Positions 33,429 to 40,005 of a stretch of 40,005 bases of DNA are shown piece by piece. Where the stretch lies: NCBI GenBank assembly GCA_022826345.1, contig JAJDVB010000125.1:1-40005 (forward strand). The letters are read 5' to 3'. The position numbers and the translations under genes were made by a program. This stretch comes from Alphaproteobacteria bacterium. Its GTDB lineage: Bacteria > Pseudomonadota > Alphaproteobacteria > UBA828. How positions within the stretch are numbered: the first letter of the stretch is position 1; each line of letters opens with the position of its first letter. Below the pieces are notes generated by a model that worked only from the letters and a program-made list of their open reading frames with translations, was not told the origin of the DNA and did no database searches.

Positions 33429-34631
33429 ATGACCGAGAAGCTGCCGCTCCACGGCGTCCGCGTTATCGACCTCGCGACCTTCATCGCCGGGCCGTTCACC
33501 GCCGCGTTGCTCAGCGAGTTCGGCGCCGAGGTCATCAAGGTCGAACAGCCGGGGCTCGGCGACCCGCTGCGCAAGTTCGGCTCGCCCAGCCAGCGGGGCG
33601 ACGGCTACGCCTGGCTCTCGGAGCAGCGCAACAAGAAATCGGTCACCCTCGACCTGCGCCAGCCCCAGGGCGCGGCACTCTTCAAGCGGCTGGTCACCGA
33701 GGCCGACATCCTGTGTGAGAATTTCAGGCCGGGCACCATGGAGAAGTGGGGCCTCGGGCCAGACCAGCTCAAGGCCGTCAACCCCGGTCTCGTCATGGTG
33801 CGCATCTCGGGCTACGGCCAGAAGGGCCCCTACAAGGACCGCCCCGGCTTCGCCCGCATCGCCCATGCCTTCGGCGGCCTGACCCACCTCACCGGCGTGC
33901 CGGGCGGGCCGCCGCTCACGCCGGGCTCCACCTCGCTCGCCGACTACATCTCCGGCCTCTACGGCGCGGTCGGCGCGCTCATGGCCCTGCGCACCCGCGA
34001 AGACGTTGGCGGGCAGGTGATCGACATCGCGCTCTACGAATCGATCTTCCGCGTACTCGACGAGATGGCACCGCTTTACGCTGCCACCGGCTTCGTCCGC
34101 CCCAGGCTGGGGCTGATGACCAGCAACGTCTGCCCCCACGGGCACTTCGAATGCGGCGACGGCGGCTGGGTCGCGATCGCATGCACCAGCGACAAGATGT
34201 GGCGGCGCATGGCTGCCGTGCTCGGGCGCGAGGAGCTGGGCGAGGACGAGCGCTACGCCACCAGCGCGAGGCGGGTGGAAAACCGGGACGATGTCGAGGC
34301 CATGGTCACGGCCTTCACGCTCTCGCTGCCGCGCGACAAGGTGGTGGAGACCTGCAACGCGGGCGGCGTGCCGACGTCGCCGGTCTACTCCATCGCCGAC
34401 ATCTTCGAGGACCCTCACTACCAGGCGCGGGGCACCGTGAAGGACGTGGTCGAGCCGGAGACCGGAGAGCACGTCCACGTGCCCAACGTGCTCCCCGCCA
34501 TGTCCGAGACGCCGGGGCGGATCGAGAGCCTGGGCCCCAGGCTCGGCGCCCACAATGACGAGGTCTATGGCGGCCTATTGGGTCTCTCCGCCGAAGAACG
34601 CGACGCTCTGCGCGATAAGGGCGTGATCTGA
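33429..34631 (+). CDS. Class III CoA-transferase (CaiB/BaiF family)
   Basis: This 400-aa CoA-transferase has the family start LPLHGVRVIDLATFIAGPFTAALLSEFGAEVIKVEQPG, then VTLDLRQPQGAALFKRLV, ENFRPGTMEKWGL, SGYGQKGPYKDRPGFA, and the segment SLADYISGLYGAVGALMAL with the catalytic-type Asp. These enzymes move CoA between carboxylic acids such as formate/oxalate or carnitine/crotonobetaine. The substrate is unknown. Its stop codon is directly followed by the thiE start codon, so translation of the two is linked. Confidence 0.93.
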   Translation: MTEKLPLHGVRVIDLATFIAGPFTAALLSEFGAEVIKVEQPGLGDPLRKFGSPSQRGDGYAWLSEQRNKKSVTLDLRQPQGAALFKRLVTEADILCENFRPGTMEKWGLGPDQLKAVNPGLVMVRISGYGQKGPYKDRPGFARIAHAFGGLTHLTGVPGGPPLTPGSTSLADYISGLYGAVGALMALRTREDVGGQVIDIALYESIFRVLDEMAPLYAATGFVRPRLGLMTSNVCPHGHFECGDGGWVAIACTSDKMWRRMAAVLGREELGEDERYATSARRVENRDDVEAMVTAFTLSLPRDKVVETCNAGGVPTSPVYSIADIFEDPHYQARGTVKDVVEPETGEHVHVPNVLPAMSETPGRIESLGPRLGAHNDEVYGGLLGLSAEERDALRDKGVI

Positions 34632-35270
34632 ATGCGGGATCCGTGCCGGCTCTATCTGATCACGCCACCCGAAATCGAGCTTGAGAGCTTCGCGCCCAAG
34701 CTTGAGGCGGCGCTGGATGCGGGCGATGTCGCTTGCCTCCAGCTCCGGCTGAAGGAGGCCGATGACGACACGGTGCGCCGGGCGGGTGAGCGGCTGTTGC
34801 CGATCTGCCGGTCGCGCGAGGTGCCGCTGCTCATCAACGACCGGCCCGATCTCGCGACCGAGATCGGCGCCGACGGCGCCCACGTCGGCGCCGACGATGC
34901 GAGCTACGCGGAAGCGCGCGAGCGAGTGGGCGCGGACGGGATGGTGGGCGTGAGCTGCTACGATTCCCGCCACCGCGCCATGGAGGCGGCGGCCTCGGGC
35001 GCCGATTACGTCGCCTTTGGCGCCTTCTTCCCCACCGAGACCAAGACGCCGCGCGCGAAGGCGGACCTTCACCTGCTCAAGTGGTGGAGCACCCTGATGG
35101 TGGTGCCCTGCGTCGCCATCGGCGGCATCACGGCCGAGAACTGCGGGCCCCTGGTGGAGAACGGCGCCGACTTCCTCGCGGTGATCGGCGGAGTCTGGTC
35201 CCACCCCGACGGGCCGGAGGCTGGCGTCCAGGCGATCAACCGCGCCATTGCCAGCGCGGAGGCGAGTTGA
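34632..35270 (+). CDS. thiE: Thiamine phosphate synthase
   Basis: This 212-aa TIM-barrel enzyme joins the pyrimidine (HMP-PP) and thiazole phosphate units of thiamine. Motifs are [31 protein letters not shown], the phosphate-binding [17 protein letters not shown], and [29 protein letters not shown]. The length is standard. The start ATG follows the CoA-transferase stop with no gap, and no TPP riboswitch can be seen before it. Expression probably depends on the upstream promoter or an unseen internal one. Confidence 0.92.
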   Translation: MRDPCRLYLITPPEIELESFAPKLEAALDAGDVACLQLRLKEADDDTVRRAGERLLPICRSREVPLLINDRPDLATEIGADGAHVGADDASYAEARERVGADGMVGVSCYDSRHRAMEAAASGADYVAFGAFFPTETKTPRAKADLHLLKWWSTLMVVPCVAIGGITAENCGPLVENGADFLAVIGGVWSHPDGPEAGVQAINRAIASAEAS

Positions 35271-35304
35271 TATAGCCTGCTGCCTCCCGCCACCGGCAGA
35301 ACCC

Positions 35305-35871
35305 ATGAAGATCAACGGCAACGCCATCCGCCCCGGCATGGTGATCGAACATCTGGATCGCCTCTGGGTCGCGGTGAAAATTCAGCACACCCAGCCCGGC
35401 AAGGGCGGCGCCTACCTCCAGGTCGAGCTCAAGGACCTGCGCGACGGGACCAAGCTCAACGAGCGCTTCAGGGCCTCCGAGAACGTGGAGCGCGCCCGCC
35501 TCGACCAGAAGCGCTATCAGTATCTCTACGAGGACGGCGACCTGCTCCACTTCATGGACCAAGACACCTACGAGCAGACCAGCCTCGCTCGCGACCTGAT
35601 CGGCGAGCGGATGGTCTTCATGCACGAGGGCATGATCGTCACCATCGAATCCTACGAAGGCGACCCGATCGGGGTGACGCTGCCGGACACGGTGGTGCAG
35701 ACAGTCACCGAGACCGAGCCGGTGGTGAAGGGCCAGACCGCCGCGGCCTCCTACAAACCGGCCCTGCTCGACAACGGCGTCAGGACCATGGTGCCGCCGC
35801 ACATCTCCGAGGGCGAGCGCGTGGTGATCAGCACCGCCGATTCGACCTATGTCGAGCGTGCCCGCGACTGA
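35305..35871 (+). CDS. efp: Translation elongation factor P
   Basis: This 188-aa protein covers all three EF-P domains and relieves ribosome stalling at polyproline. The first domain carries the modified-loop lysine K33 in TQPGKGGAY (K34 in E. coli numbering). The OB-fold parts follow with [17 protein letters not shown], then [20 protein letters not shown], and the C-terminal [24 protein letters not shown] chose ATG 35305, which gives the family's [12 protein letters not shown] start. The gene lies 34 bases after thiE and 63 before suhB. Confidence 0.96.
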   Translation: MKINGNAIRPGMVIEHLDRLWVAVKIQHTQPGKGGAYLQVELKDLRDGTKLNERFRASENVERARLDQKRYQYLYEDGDLLHFMDQDTYEQTSLARDLIGERMVFMHEGMIVTIESYEGDPIGVTLPDTVVQTVTETEPVVKGQTAAASYKPALLDNGVRTMVPPHISEGERVVISTADSTYVERARD

Positions 35872-35934
35872 GCGATCGACTTGTGGGCGCGGTCGGCGCC
35901 CGCCTTCCATCCTCTACACGACGATCGCCCCGCC

Positions 35935-36732
35935 ATGTCCCGCCGCTCGCCGCTGATCACGGTCATGGTCAACGCCGCCTACAAGGCGGCACGCGACCTG
36001 ATCCGCGACTTCGGCGAGGTCGAGAACCTGCAGGTCTCGCAAAAGGGGCCGGCGGATTTCGTTTCGGCGGCCGACCACCGGGCCGAGAAGACGCTGGTCG
36101 CGGAGCTCGGCCGGGCGCGCCCGCGCTTCGGCTTCCTTCTGGAGGAAGGCGGCGCGGTCGAGGGCGAGGACAGCTCCAACCGCTGGGTCGTCGATCCCCT
36201 GGACGGGACCACCAACTTCCTGCACGGGCTACCACATTTCGCGATCTCGATCGGGCTGGAGCGCGACGGTAAGCCCTATGCCGGCGTGATCTACGATCCA
36301 GTGCGGGACGAGCTGTTCTGGGCGGAGAACGGTGCCGGCGCCTTTCTCAACAACCAGCGACTCAGGGTCTCGGCCCGGCGCGCGCTGGCGCCCGCCCTGC
36401 TCGCGACCGGTCTGCCTTTCGGCGCGCGGCCCCGCTATCCGGGCCATCCCGACATGGTGCGCCGCCTCGCCGGCGAGACCGCGGGTGTGCGGCGGACGGG
36501 CTCGACGGCGCTCGACCTCGCCTACGTCGCGGCCGGGCGACTGGACGGCTACTGGGGATTCGGCATGGAGCCCTGGGACCTCGCGGCCGGCATCGCCATC
36601 GTGCGCGAGGCCGGCGGCATCGTCACCGAGGTCGACGGCGGCGCGGACTCCATGACGAGCGGCGACGTGCTGGCCGCCAACGGCCACCTGCACGGGGTGT
36701 TACGGGAGGCGCTGGCCCGAACGAACGATTGA
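35935..36732 (+). CDS. suhB: Inositol monophosphatase family protein
   Basis: This 265-aa Mg-dependent phosphatase is of the SuhB/IMPase type. Metal and active-site motifs are FVSAADHRAEKTL (42-54), the acidic pair in LLEEGG, WVVDPLDGTTNFLHGLPHF (84-102, with D87 and D90) and EPWDLAAGIAIVREAGG. The length is normal. It probably hydrolyses inositol phosphates; SuhB can also act with ribosomal RNA transcription, but that function cannot be claimed from sequence. I chose ATG 35935 instead of the upstream TTG because it aligns with SuhB starts. It ends where the foreign segment begins. Confidence 0.94.
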   Translation: MSRRSPLITVMVNAAYKAARDLIRDFGEVENLQVSQKGPADFVSAADHRAEKTLVAELGRARPRFGFLLEEGGAVEGEDSSNRWVVDPLDGTTNFLHGLPHFAISIGLERDGKPYAGVIYDPVRDELFWAENGAGAFLNNQRLRVSARRALAPALLATGLPFGARPRYPGHPDMVRRLAGETAGVRRTGSTALDLAYVAAGRLDGYWGFGMEPWDLAAGIAIVREAGGIVTEVDGGADSMTSGDVLAANGHLHGVLREALARTND

Positions 36733-36749
36733 GCCCAGAAGCGCAGTTC

Positions 36750-36992
36750 TGCCTGTTGTGCGGGCTGCGCGACGAGTCGGGCATCGTGGCGGATGCGCGG
36801 CGCTACGAATCGAGGCATAGTTGCGCCTTACATGCCACCATGAACATCGGGAGCCTGCACGTGGTAGGCCTCCTGCTCAGACAGCGGCTACCTTCTACCA
36901 CCAACAACTACGTCAATCTCGAAGACGCAGCACTGATCCGGGCAACGGAACGGGTGGCTTCAGCGGTTCAAGGCAAACCACGTGGCAGATAA
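36750..36992 (+). pseudogene. Tyrosine recombinase (phage integrase) C-terminal remnant
   Basis: The frame from about 36768 reads RDESGIVADARRYESRHSCALHATMNIG (in two pieces here) and then SLHVVGLLLRQRLPSTTNN plus YVNLEDAALIRATERVASAV. This is the C-terminal catalytic core of a tyrosine recombinase, in which the normal pattern is HDLRHSFASHA, then LGHRQPSTT, then RYAHL. The Arg and His of RH survive, and so does the nucleophile Tyr in NNYVNL. The H of HxxR is now Tyr, and the H of LGHR is Gln (LRQR). There is no start or N-terminal domain, so it is a decayed end of an integrase. It marks the left side of the insertion that carries the restriction-modification genes. Confidence 0.72.
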
Positions 36993-37112
36993 TGGGTATC
37001 GGACCGCTATGCTTGAGAAATTGAGCTGTGTGGTGATGGGGAACGACGGCAAGGGTCTGCGATATCGTGGACTGACTGCCGGCAACGGGTCGAGTTCGCA
37101 TGCGAGGCGGCA
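36993..37112. other. Gap between integrase remnant and methyltransferase
   Basis: This 120-base stretch carries no recognisable gene. GAGGCGG sits just before the methyltransferase ATG. Possible -35 elements (TTGAGA at 37013-37018) have no convincing -10 partner, so the promoter of the restriction-modification genes is not identified. Confidence 0.5.
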
Positions 37113-38024
37113 ATGAAGCTGGAAATCTACCTTGGCGACTGTCTGGAAATCACATCGAATTTCGATTCCGGCTCGTTTGATTTGATATACATTGATCCGC
37201 CGTTCAACACCGGCAAAGTGCAATCCCGTAAACGTTTAAAGACGGTGAGAGACGACCAGGGTGACCGCACCGGATTTCAAGGAAAGAGATACAAGACTCA
37301 AGTAATTGGCGAGTCGTCCTTCGACGACAACTTCGACGACTTCATGACATTTGTAGAACCACGACTTAGGGAAGCACATCGTCTCCTATCACCGCAAGGA
37401 TCGTTCTTCTTCCATATAGACTATCGTGAATCTCATTACTGTAAAGTGATGCTAGACAACATTTTTGGTCGCGAGTCCTTCAAGAACGAAATCGTTTGGG
37501 CATATGACTACGGCGCAAGGTCAAAGAAGCGGTGGTCTGCTAAGCACGACAACATATTTTGGTACGTCAAGGACCCAGACAACTATACCTATCGTTACGA
37601 CGATATCGACCGCATCCCATATATGGCACCCGGACTCGTGGGACCGGAGAAGGCGGCGAGGGGGAAGACGCCAACCGATGTATGGTGGCAGACAATCGTT
37701 AGTCCGAACGGCAAAGAGAAGACGGGATACCCGACGCAGAAGCCTATAGCTATCTTGAACCGCATAGTCCGCGTCCACTCCAACCCCGGCGACAGGGTGC
37801 TGGACTTCTTCGCCGGCAGCGGGACGACTGGCGAAGCGGCCATTAGCTCCGGTCGGAACGCTGTCTTAGTAGACAACAGCCCCGAGGCGATCAGAGTCAT
37901 GAATCGCCGCCTCGCATTCGCTTCCCCAGTAATCCACGGAGAAGAATATGCCGTCGATCAAAGACCCCGAGGTCAAGATATTGGCGACTTATTCGCTGAC
38001 CTTGCAATCCGACTATCCAAGTGA
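37113..38024 (+). CDS. Site-specific DNA methyltransferase (beta-type order)
   Basis: This 303-aa amino-methyltransferase methylates an exocyclic amino group (adenine N6 or cytosine N4). The catalytic motif DPPF (28-31, IYIDPPFNTGKVQ) comes first, and the AdoMet motif DFFAGSGTTGEAA (231-243) comes last. This is the beta-class order. A target-recognition region lies between. GYPTQKPIAILNRIV, another conserved block, precedes the AdoMet motif. Codon use is clearly AT-richer than in the neighbours. It overlaps the nuclease gene by 77 bases. It should protect the host from the partner nuclease. The target sequence cannot be predicted. Confidence 0.93.
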   Translation: MKLEIYLGDCLEITSNFDSGSFDLIYIDPPFNTGKVQSRKRLKTVRDDQGDRTGFQGKRYKTQVIGESSFDDNFDDFMTFVEPRLREAHRLLSPQGSFFFHIDYRESHYCKVMLDNIFGRESFKNEIVWAYDYGARSKKRWSAKHDNIFWYVKDPDNYTYRYDDIDRIPYMAPGLVGPEKAARGKTPTDVWWQTIVSPNGKEKTGYPTQKPIAILNRIVRVHSNPGDRVLDFFAGSGTTGEAAISSGRNAVLVDNSPEAIRVMNRRLAFASPVIHGEEYAVDQRPRGQDIGDLFADLAIRLSK

Positions 38025-38523
38025 AGAGGATGACGCGTGGCGCGAGAGTCCGTTCAACTGGATTAGGACAAGGAGATCGTCTAGGCAAAGAGGGGCGATA
38101 GGAGAGAAGCTGGTATCCGGCTATTTGGCTCTCAAGGGCTTTGACGTTACGAGATCTCCTGATGCTGGTGCAGACAGGATTGTTGGTGGTAAGCGCGCTG
38201 AAATTAAGACGAGTACGCTTTGGGAAGGCGGCTTCTACAAGTTTCAGCAGTTGCGTGACCAGAACTACGATTTTGCCTTGTGTCTCGGTATCAGTCCCTT
38301 TGATGCTCATTGCTGGGTTTTGCCCAAGGATGTGATACTGAACAGTTGGGCAAACGAAGTTGCAGGAATAACATCACAGCATGGCGGAGTGTCAGGGACG
38401 GATACGGCGTGGTTGAGTGTGTACCCTGCTGATGCTCCGGAATGGTTGAATGAATGGGGTGGACGACTGTCGGACGCAGTGGAGCTAATCAGCAATATTA
38501 CCGATCAAAAGCCGTTGGTATGA
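37948..38523 (+). CDS. Putative type II restriction endonuclease, PD-(D/E)XK fold
   Basis: This 191-aa protein has a PD-(D/E)XK-like core: E53 (GAIGEKLVSGYL), D76 (SPDAGADRIVGG) and E85-x-K87 (KRAEIKTST). These would form the metal-binding active site. The helix-strand order around them (GEKLVSGYLALKGFDVTRS) is as in type II nucleases and Holliday-junction-like nucleases. I do not recognise a specific endonuclease family. The call as restriction enzyme rests on the fold and on the 77-base overlap with the methyltransferase. GGAG is 6 bases before ATG 37948. Codon use is low-GC like the methyltransferase, so the two probably arrived together. Confidence 0.8.
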   Translation: MPSIKDPEVKILATYSLTLQSDYPSEEDDAWRESPFNWIRTRRSSRQRGAIGEKLVSGYLALKGFDVTRSPDAGADRIVGGKRAEIKTSTLWEGGFYKFQQLRDQNYDFALCLGISPFDAHCWVLPKDVILNSWANEVAGITSQHGGVSGTDTAWLSVYPADAPEWLNEWGGRLSDAVELISNITDQKPLV

Positions 38524-38525
38524 AA

Positions 38526-38558
38526 ATGTTACTGCGGGGAAATGAACATCAGTAACAT
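38526..38558. repeat. Inverted repeat after the nuclease gene
   Basis: ATGTTACT and AGTAACAT form a perfect 8-bp inverted repeat with a 17-base loop, between the convergent nuclease and AbrB-type genes. It may be a terminator or a mark of the right edge of the insertion. It is the only AT-rich palindrome in the vicinity. Confidence 0.45.
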
Positions 38559-38566
38559 CGAACGGC

Positions 38567-38794
38567 TCAAAGGTCGCGCCAGGCTTCCTCGTCTTCGGGC
38601 GAGAGCCATTCGCCCATCACCTCGCGAAGCCCATGCAGATACTCGTGCCGGCCCCGAACCACCTTGTGCAGCATCAGGTGGTCGCCTTCGATTGTGAAGG
38701 TGATCGTGTCGCCTTCGTGTAGGCCGGCTGCCTCGCGAATGGCCTTGGGGATCGTGGTCCGGCCGCGCGCCCCGATCCTGGCAAGTTCCATCAT
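38567..38794 (-). CDS. AbrB/MazE/SpoVT-type DNA-binding protein, no partner seen
   Basis: This 75-aa swapped-hairpin DNA-binding protein has the family motif LARIGARGRTTIPKAIREAAGLHEGDTI (two pieces: residues 4-17 and 18-31). The C-terminal part ends in EDEEAWRDL. Such proteins are antitoxins or transition-state regulators. No toxin gene lies on either side, so it may be a free-standing regulator. Two ATG codons in tandem (38794, 38791) are possible starts. GGGGAAG upstream fits either. GC content is high again, which suggests the host genome resumes here. Confidence 0.88.
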   Translation of the reverse strand: MMELARIGARGRTTIPKAIREAAGLHEGDTITFTIEGDHLMLHKVVRGRHEYLHGLREVMGEWLSPEDEEAWRDL

Positions 38795-38941
38795 TCCGCT
38801 TCCCCGCTGCGCAGAGCGTGTGGTGATCCAATGTAGCGGATAACGTCGCGACGCGCGCGGGTGGCGGTTGCGGGCGCCTTGGGCGAAAATGCCGGCGCTT
38901 GTGAGACGCGGGCCTCGTGCCCACATGGGGGACAACCGGGT

Positions 38942-40005
38942 ATGGACATCATTCTGAAGAACGCTCTCGTGGCGCACGAGGACCAGCCGGTGCGCGCGGC
39001 CGACATCGCCATCGAGGGCGAGCGCATCACAGCAGTCGAGCCTGGGATCACGGCCGAGGCAGGCGAGACGATCGACTGCGGCGGCCGCCTCGTCTCGGGC
39101 CCGTTGATCGACCCGCACGTCCATCTCGACGCCGTGCTCACGGCAAACCTGGAGCCCAACGTCACCGGCACGCTGCACGAGGGCATCGCCAATTGGGCCA
39201 AGCAAAAGAAGATTCGCGACCTCGAATCGGTCAAGGCGCGGGCCAAGCAGGCGATCGACTGGGAGATCGCGCAAGGCGCGGGCTTCATCCGCACCCACGC
39301 CGACACCTCGGACGAGGGCCAGCTCTCGATGCGGGCGCTCCTGGAGGTCAAAGACGAGGTGAGCGACCGGGTCGACCTGCAGATCGTGGCCTTCCCGCAG
39401 GACGGCATCCACTCCCACCCCGGCGGCCCCGAGCTCTTCATCCGCGCGCTCGACATGGGGCCCGACGTGATCGGCGGCATCCCCCACAACGAGGCGACGC
39501 GGGAGACCGGCGTCGCCAGCCTCAAGCTGATCTTCGACGAGGCGGAGAAGCGGGGCCTCCTGATCGACGTGCACTGCGACGAGGTCGACGACCCCAACTC
39601 GCGCTTCACCGAGGTGATGGCGCACGAGACCTATTATCGCGGCATGCAGGGCCGGGTGACTGCGAGCCACTGCGCGGCCATGCACTCCTACGCCAACGCC
39701 TACGCCTTCCGGCTCTTCGGCTGGCTCGAGAGGGGCGGGCTCAACATCATCGCCAACCCCTTCGACAACCTGATCCTGCTGGCGCGGGAGGACTCCTATC
39801 CGAAGCGCCGCGCGATGACGCGGGTGAAGGAGCTGTGGCAGGCCGGGATCACCGTCGGTATCGGCCACGATTCGATCATGGACCCGTGGTATCCGCTCGG
39901 GCGCGGCGACATGGTGCAGGCGGCCTCGCTCGCGCTCCACGTCTGCCAGATGTCCGGCACGGCGGAGATCGACGCCTGCTTCGACATGGTGACCTGGAAG
40001 AACGC
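38942..40005 (+). CDS. Cytosine deaminase-like amidohydrolase (CodA family), cut at the window edge
   Basis: The open frame runs for 354 codons and leaves the window without a stop. Metal and catalytic residues of CodA are present: H59 and H61 (DPHVHLDAV), Q153 (IVAFPQDGI), H211 and E214 (DVHCDEVDD), H243 (ASHCAAMHSY) and D310 (GHDSIMDPWYPLG). They are each three below the E. coli numbers. E. coli CodA has Asp314 next to the metal-binding Asp; here the matching residue is Ser (S311). The enzyme should deaminate a pyrimidine or similar amidine; cytosine itself is likely but not certain. The ATG 38942 start gives MDIILKNALV, the usual composite-domain start. The C-terminal end of the protein is missing from the window. 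Confidence 0.9.
   Translation, partial: MDIILKNALVAHEDQPVRAADIAIEGERITAVEPGITAEAGETIDCGGRLVSGPLIDPHVHLDAVLTANLEPNVTGTLHEGIANWAKQKKIRDLESVKARAKQAIDWEIAQGAGFIRTHADTSDEGQLSMRALLEVKDEVSDRVDLQIVAFPQDGIHSHPGGPELFIRALDMGPDVIGGIPHNEATRETGVASLKLIFDEAEKRGLLIDVHCDEVDDPNSRFTEVMAHETYYRGMQGRVTASHCAAMHSYANAYAFRLFGWLERGGLNIIANPFDNLILLAREDSYPKRRAMTRVKELWQAGITVGIGHDSIMDPWYPLGRGDMVQAASLALHVCQMSGTAEIDACFDMVTWKN

Noticed and set aside
34500..34632. TPP riboswitch upstream of thiE
   Set aside because: The sequence is the coding end of the CoA-transferase and contains no THI-element core (CTGAGA and related segments).
36729..36992. The 87-codon open frame as an intact gene
   Set aside because: Its only start is a TTG overlapping the suhB stop and it has no ribosome-binding site. 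The translation aligns with only the end of an integrase, with changed catalytic residues, so it is listed as a pseudogene.
36838..38550. Shared 9-base ATGAACATC near both ends of the island as attachment direct repeats
   Set aside because: It is too short and imperfectly placed; nine bases are expected by chance at this scale.
1..40005. CRISPR arrays, complete insertion sequences or prophage
   Set aside because: I saw no regularly spaced repeats, no transposase and no phage structural genes. The only mobile-element trace is the integrase remnant.

Overview
The window looks like chromosomal DNA of a high-GC alphaproteobacterium, probably Rhodospirillales-like. The reasons are GC-rich codon use, many GTG starts, Liv-type importers beside catabolic genes, and a thiE-efp-suhB run that is typical of that group from general knowledge. 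No 16S or other marker is present, so the placement is an inference. Most of the sequence is accessory catabolism: amide, nitrile and acyl-CoA chemistry. It carries a few housekeeping genes (tRNA-Val, EF-P, SuhB, ThiE) and one AT-richer foreign insertion.

Layout. (1) 1-9473, plus strand: a five-gene Liv-type ABC importer, then an ASPIC/UnbV FG-GAP protein, a membrane desaturase, an acetamidase/formamidase, a GFA-family zinc protein and a VOC protein. Gaps are short, so this may be one long operon. The amidase suggests the importer takes up amides or urea-like compounds. (2) 9603-13262: a class III aminotransferase (-), a PRISE-type reductase (+) with a good promoter, an SMP-30 lactonase (-) and tRNA-Val(CAC) (-) with a near-consensus promoter. 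(3) 13433-17384, minus strand: a tightly coupled four-gene operon of nitrilase-family hydrolase, atypical NAD epimerase, DapA-like aldolase and CmcJ/NvfI-family protein. I cannot assign this to a known pathway. (4) 17555-22797, minus strand: a beta-oxidation operon of acyl-CoA ligase, thiolase and a FadN-order hydratase/dehydrogenase. It is divergent from a second acyl-CoA ligase (+).

(5) 22997-29184, plus strand: the second ligase, a TPR-2OG oxygenase fusion, an MNT/HEPN toxin-antitoxin pair, a PuuB-like FAD oxidoreductase and a lysophospholipase-like hydrolase. (6) 29336-31915, minus strand: amidohydrolase, MaoC dehydratase and a flavin-dependent monooxygenase of the acyl-CoA dehydrogenase fold. 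(7) 32122-36732, plus strand: an orphan Phd-type antitoxin, an SDR lacking the catalytic Tyr, a class III CoA-transferase, ThiE, EF-P and SuhB. (8) 36750-38523: an insertion with a decayed tyrosine-recombinase C-terminus, followed by an overlapping DNA methyltransferase and PD-(D/E)XK nuclease pair (a restriction-modification system). (9) 38567-40005: an AbrB-type regulator (-) and a CodA-family deaminase (+) cut by the window edge.

Intergenic DNA holds two copies of a dispersed palindromic repeat, a cluster of three GC-rich hairpins that forms the C-terminus of one gene, and several recognisable promoters. The best candidates for something undescribed are the nitrilase-epimerase-aldolase-CmcJ operon and the TPR-oxygenase gene coupled to an acyl-CoA ligase.
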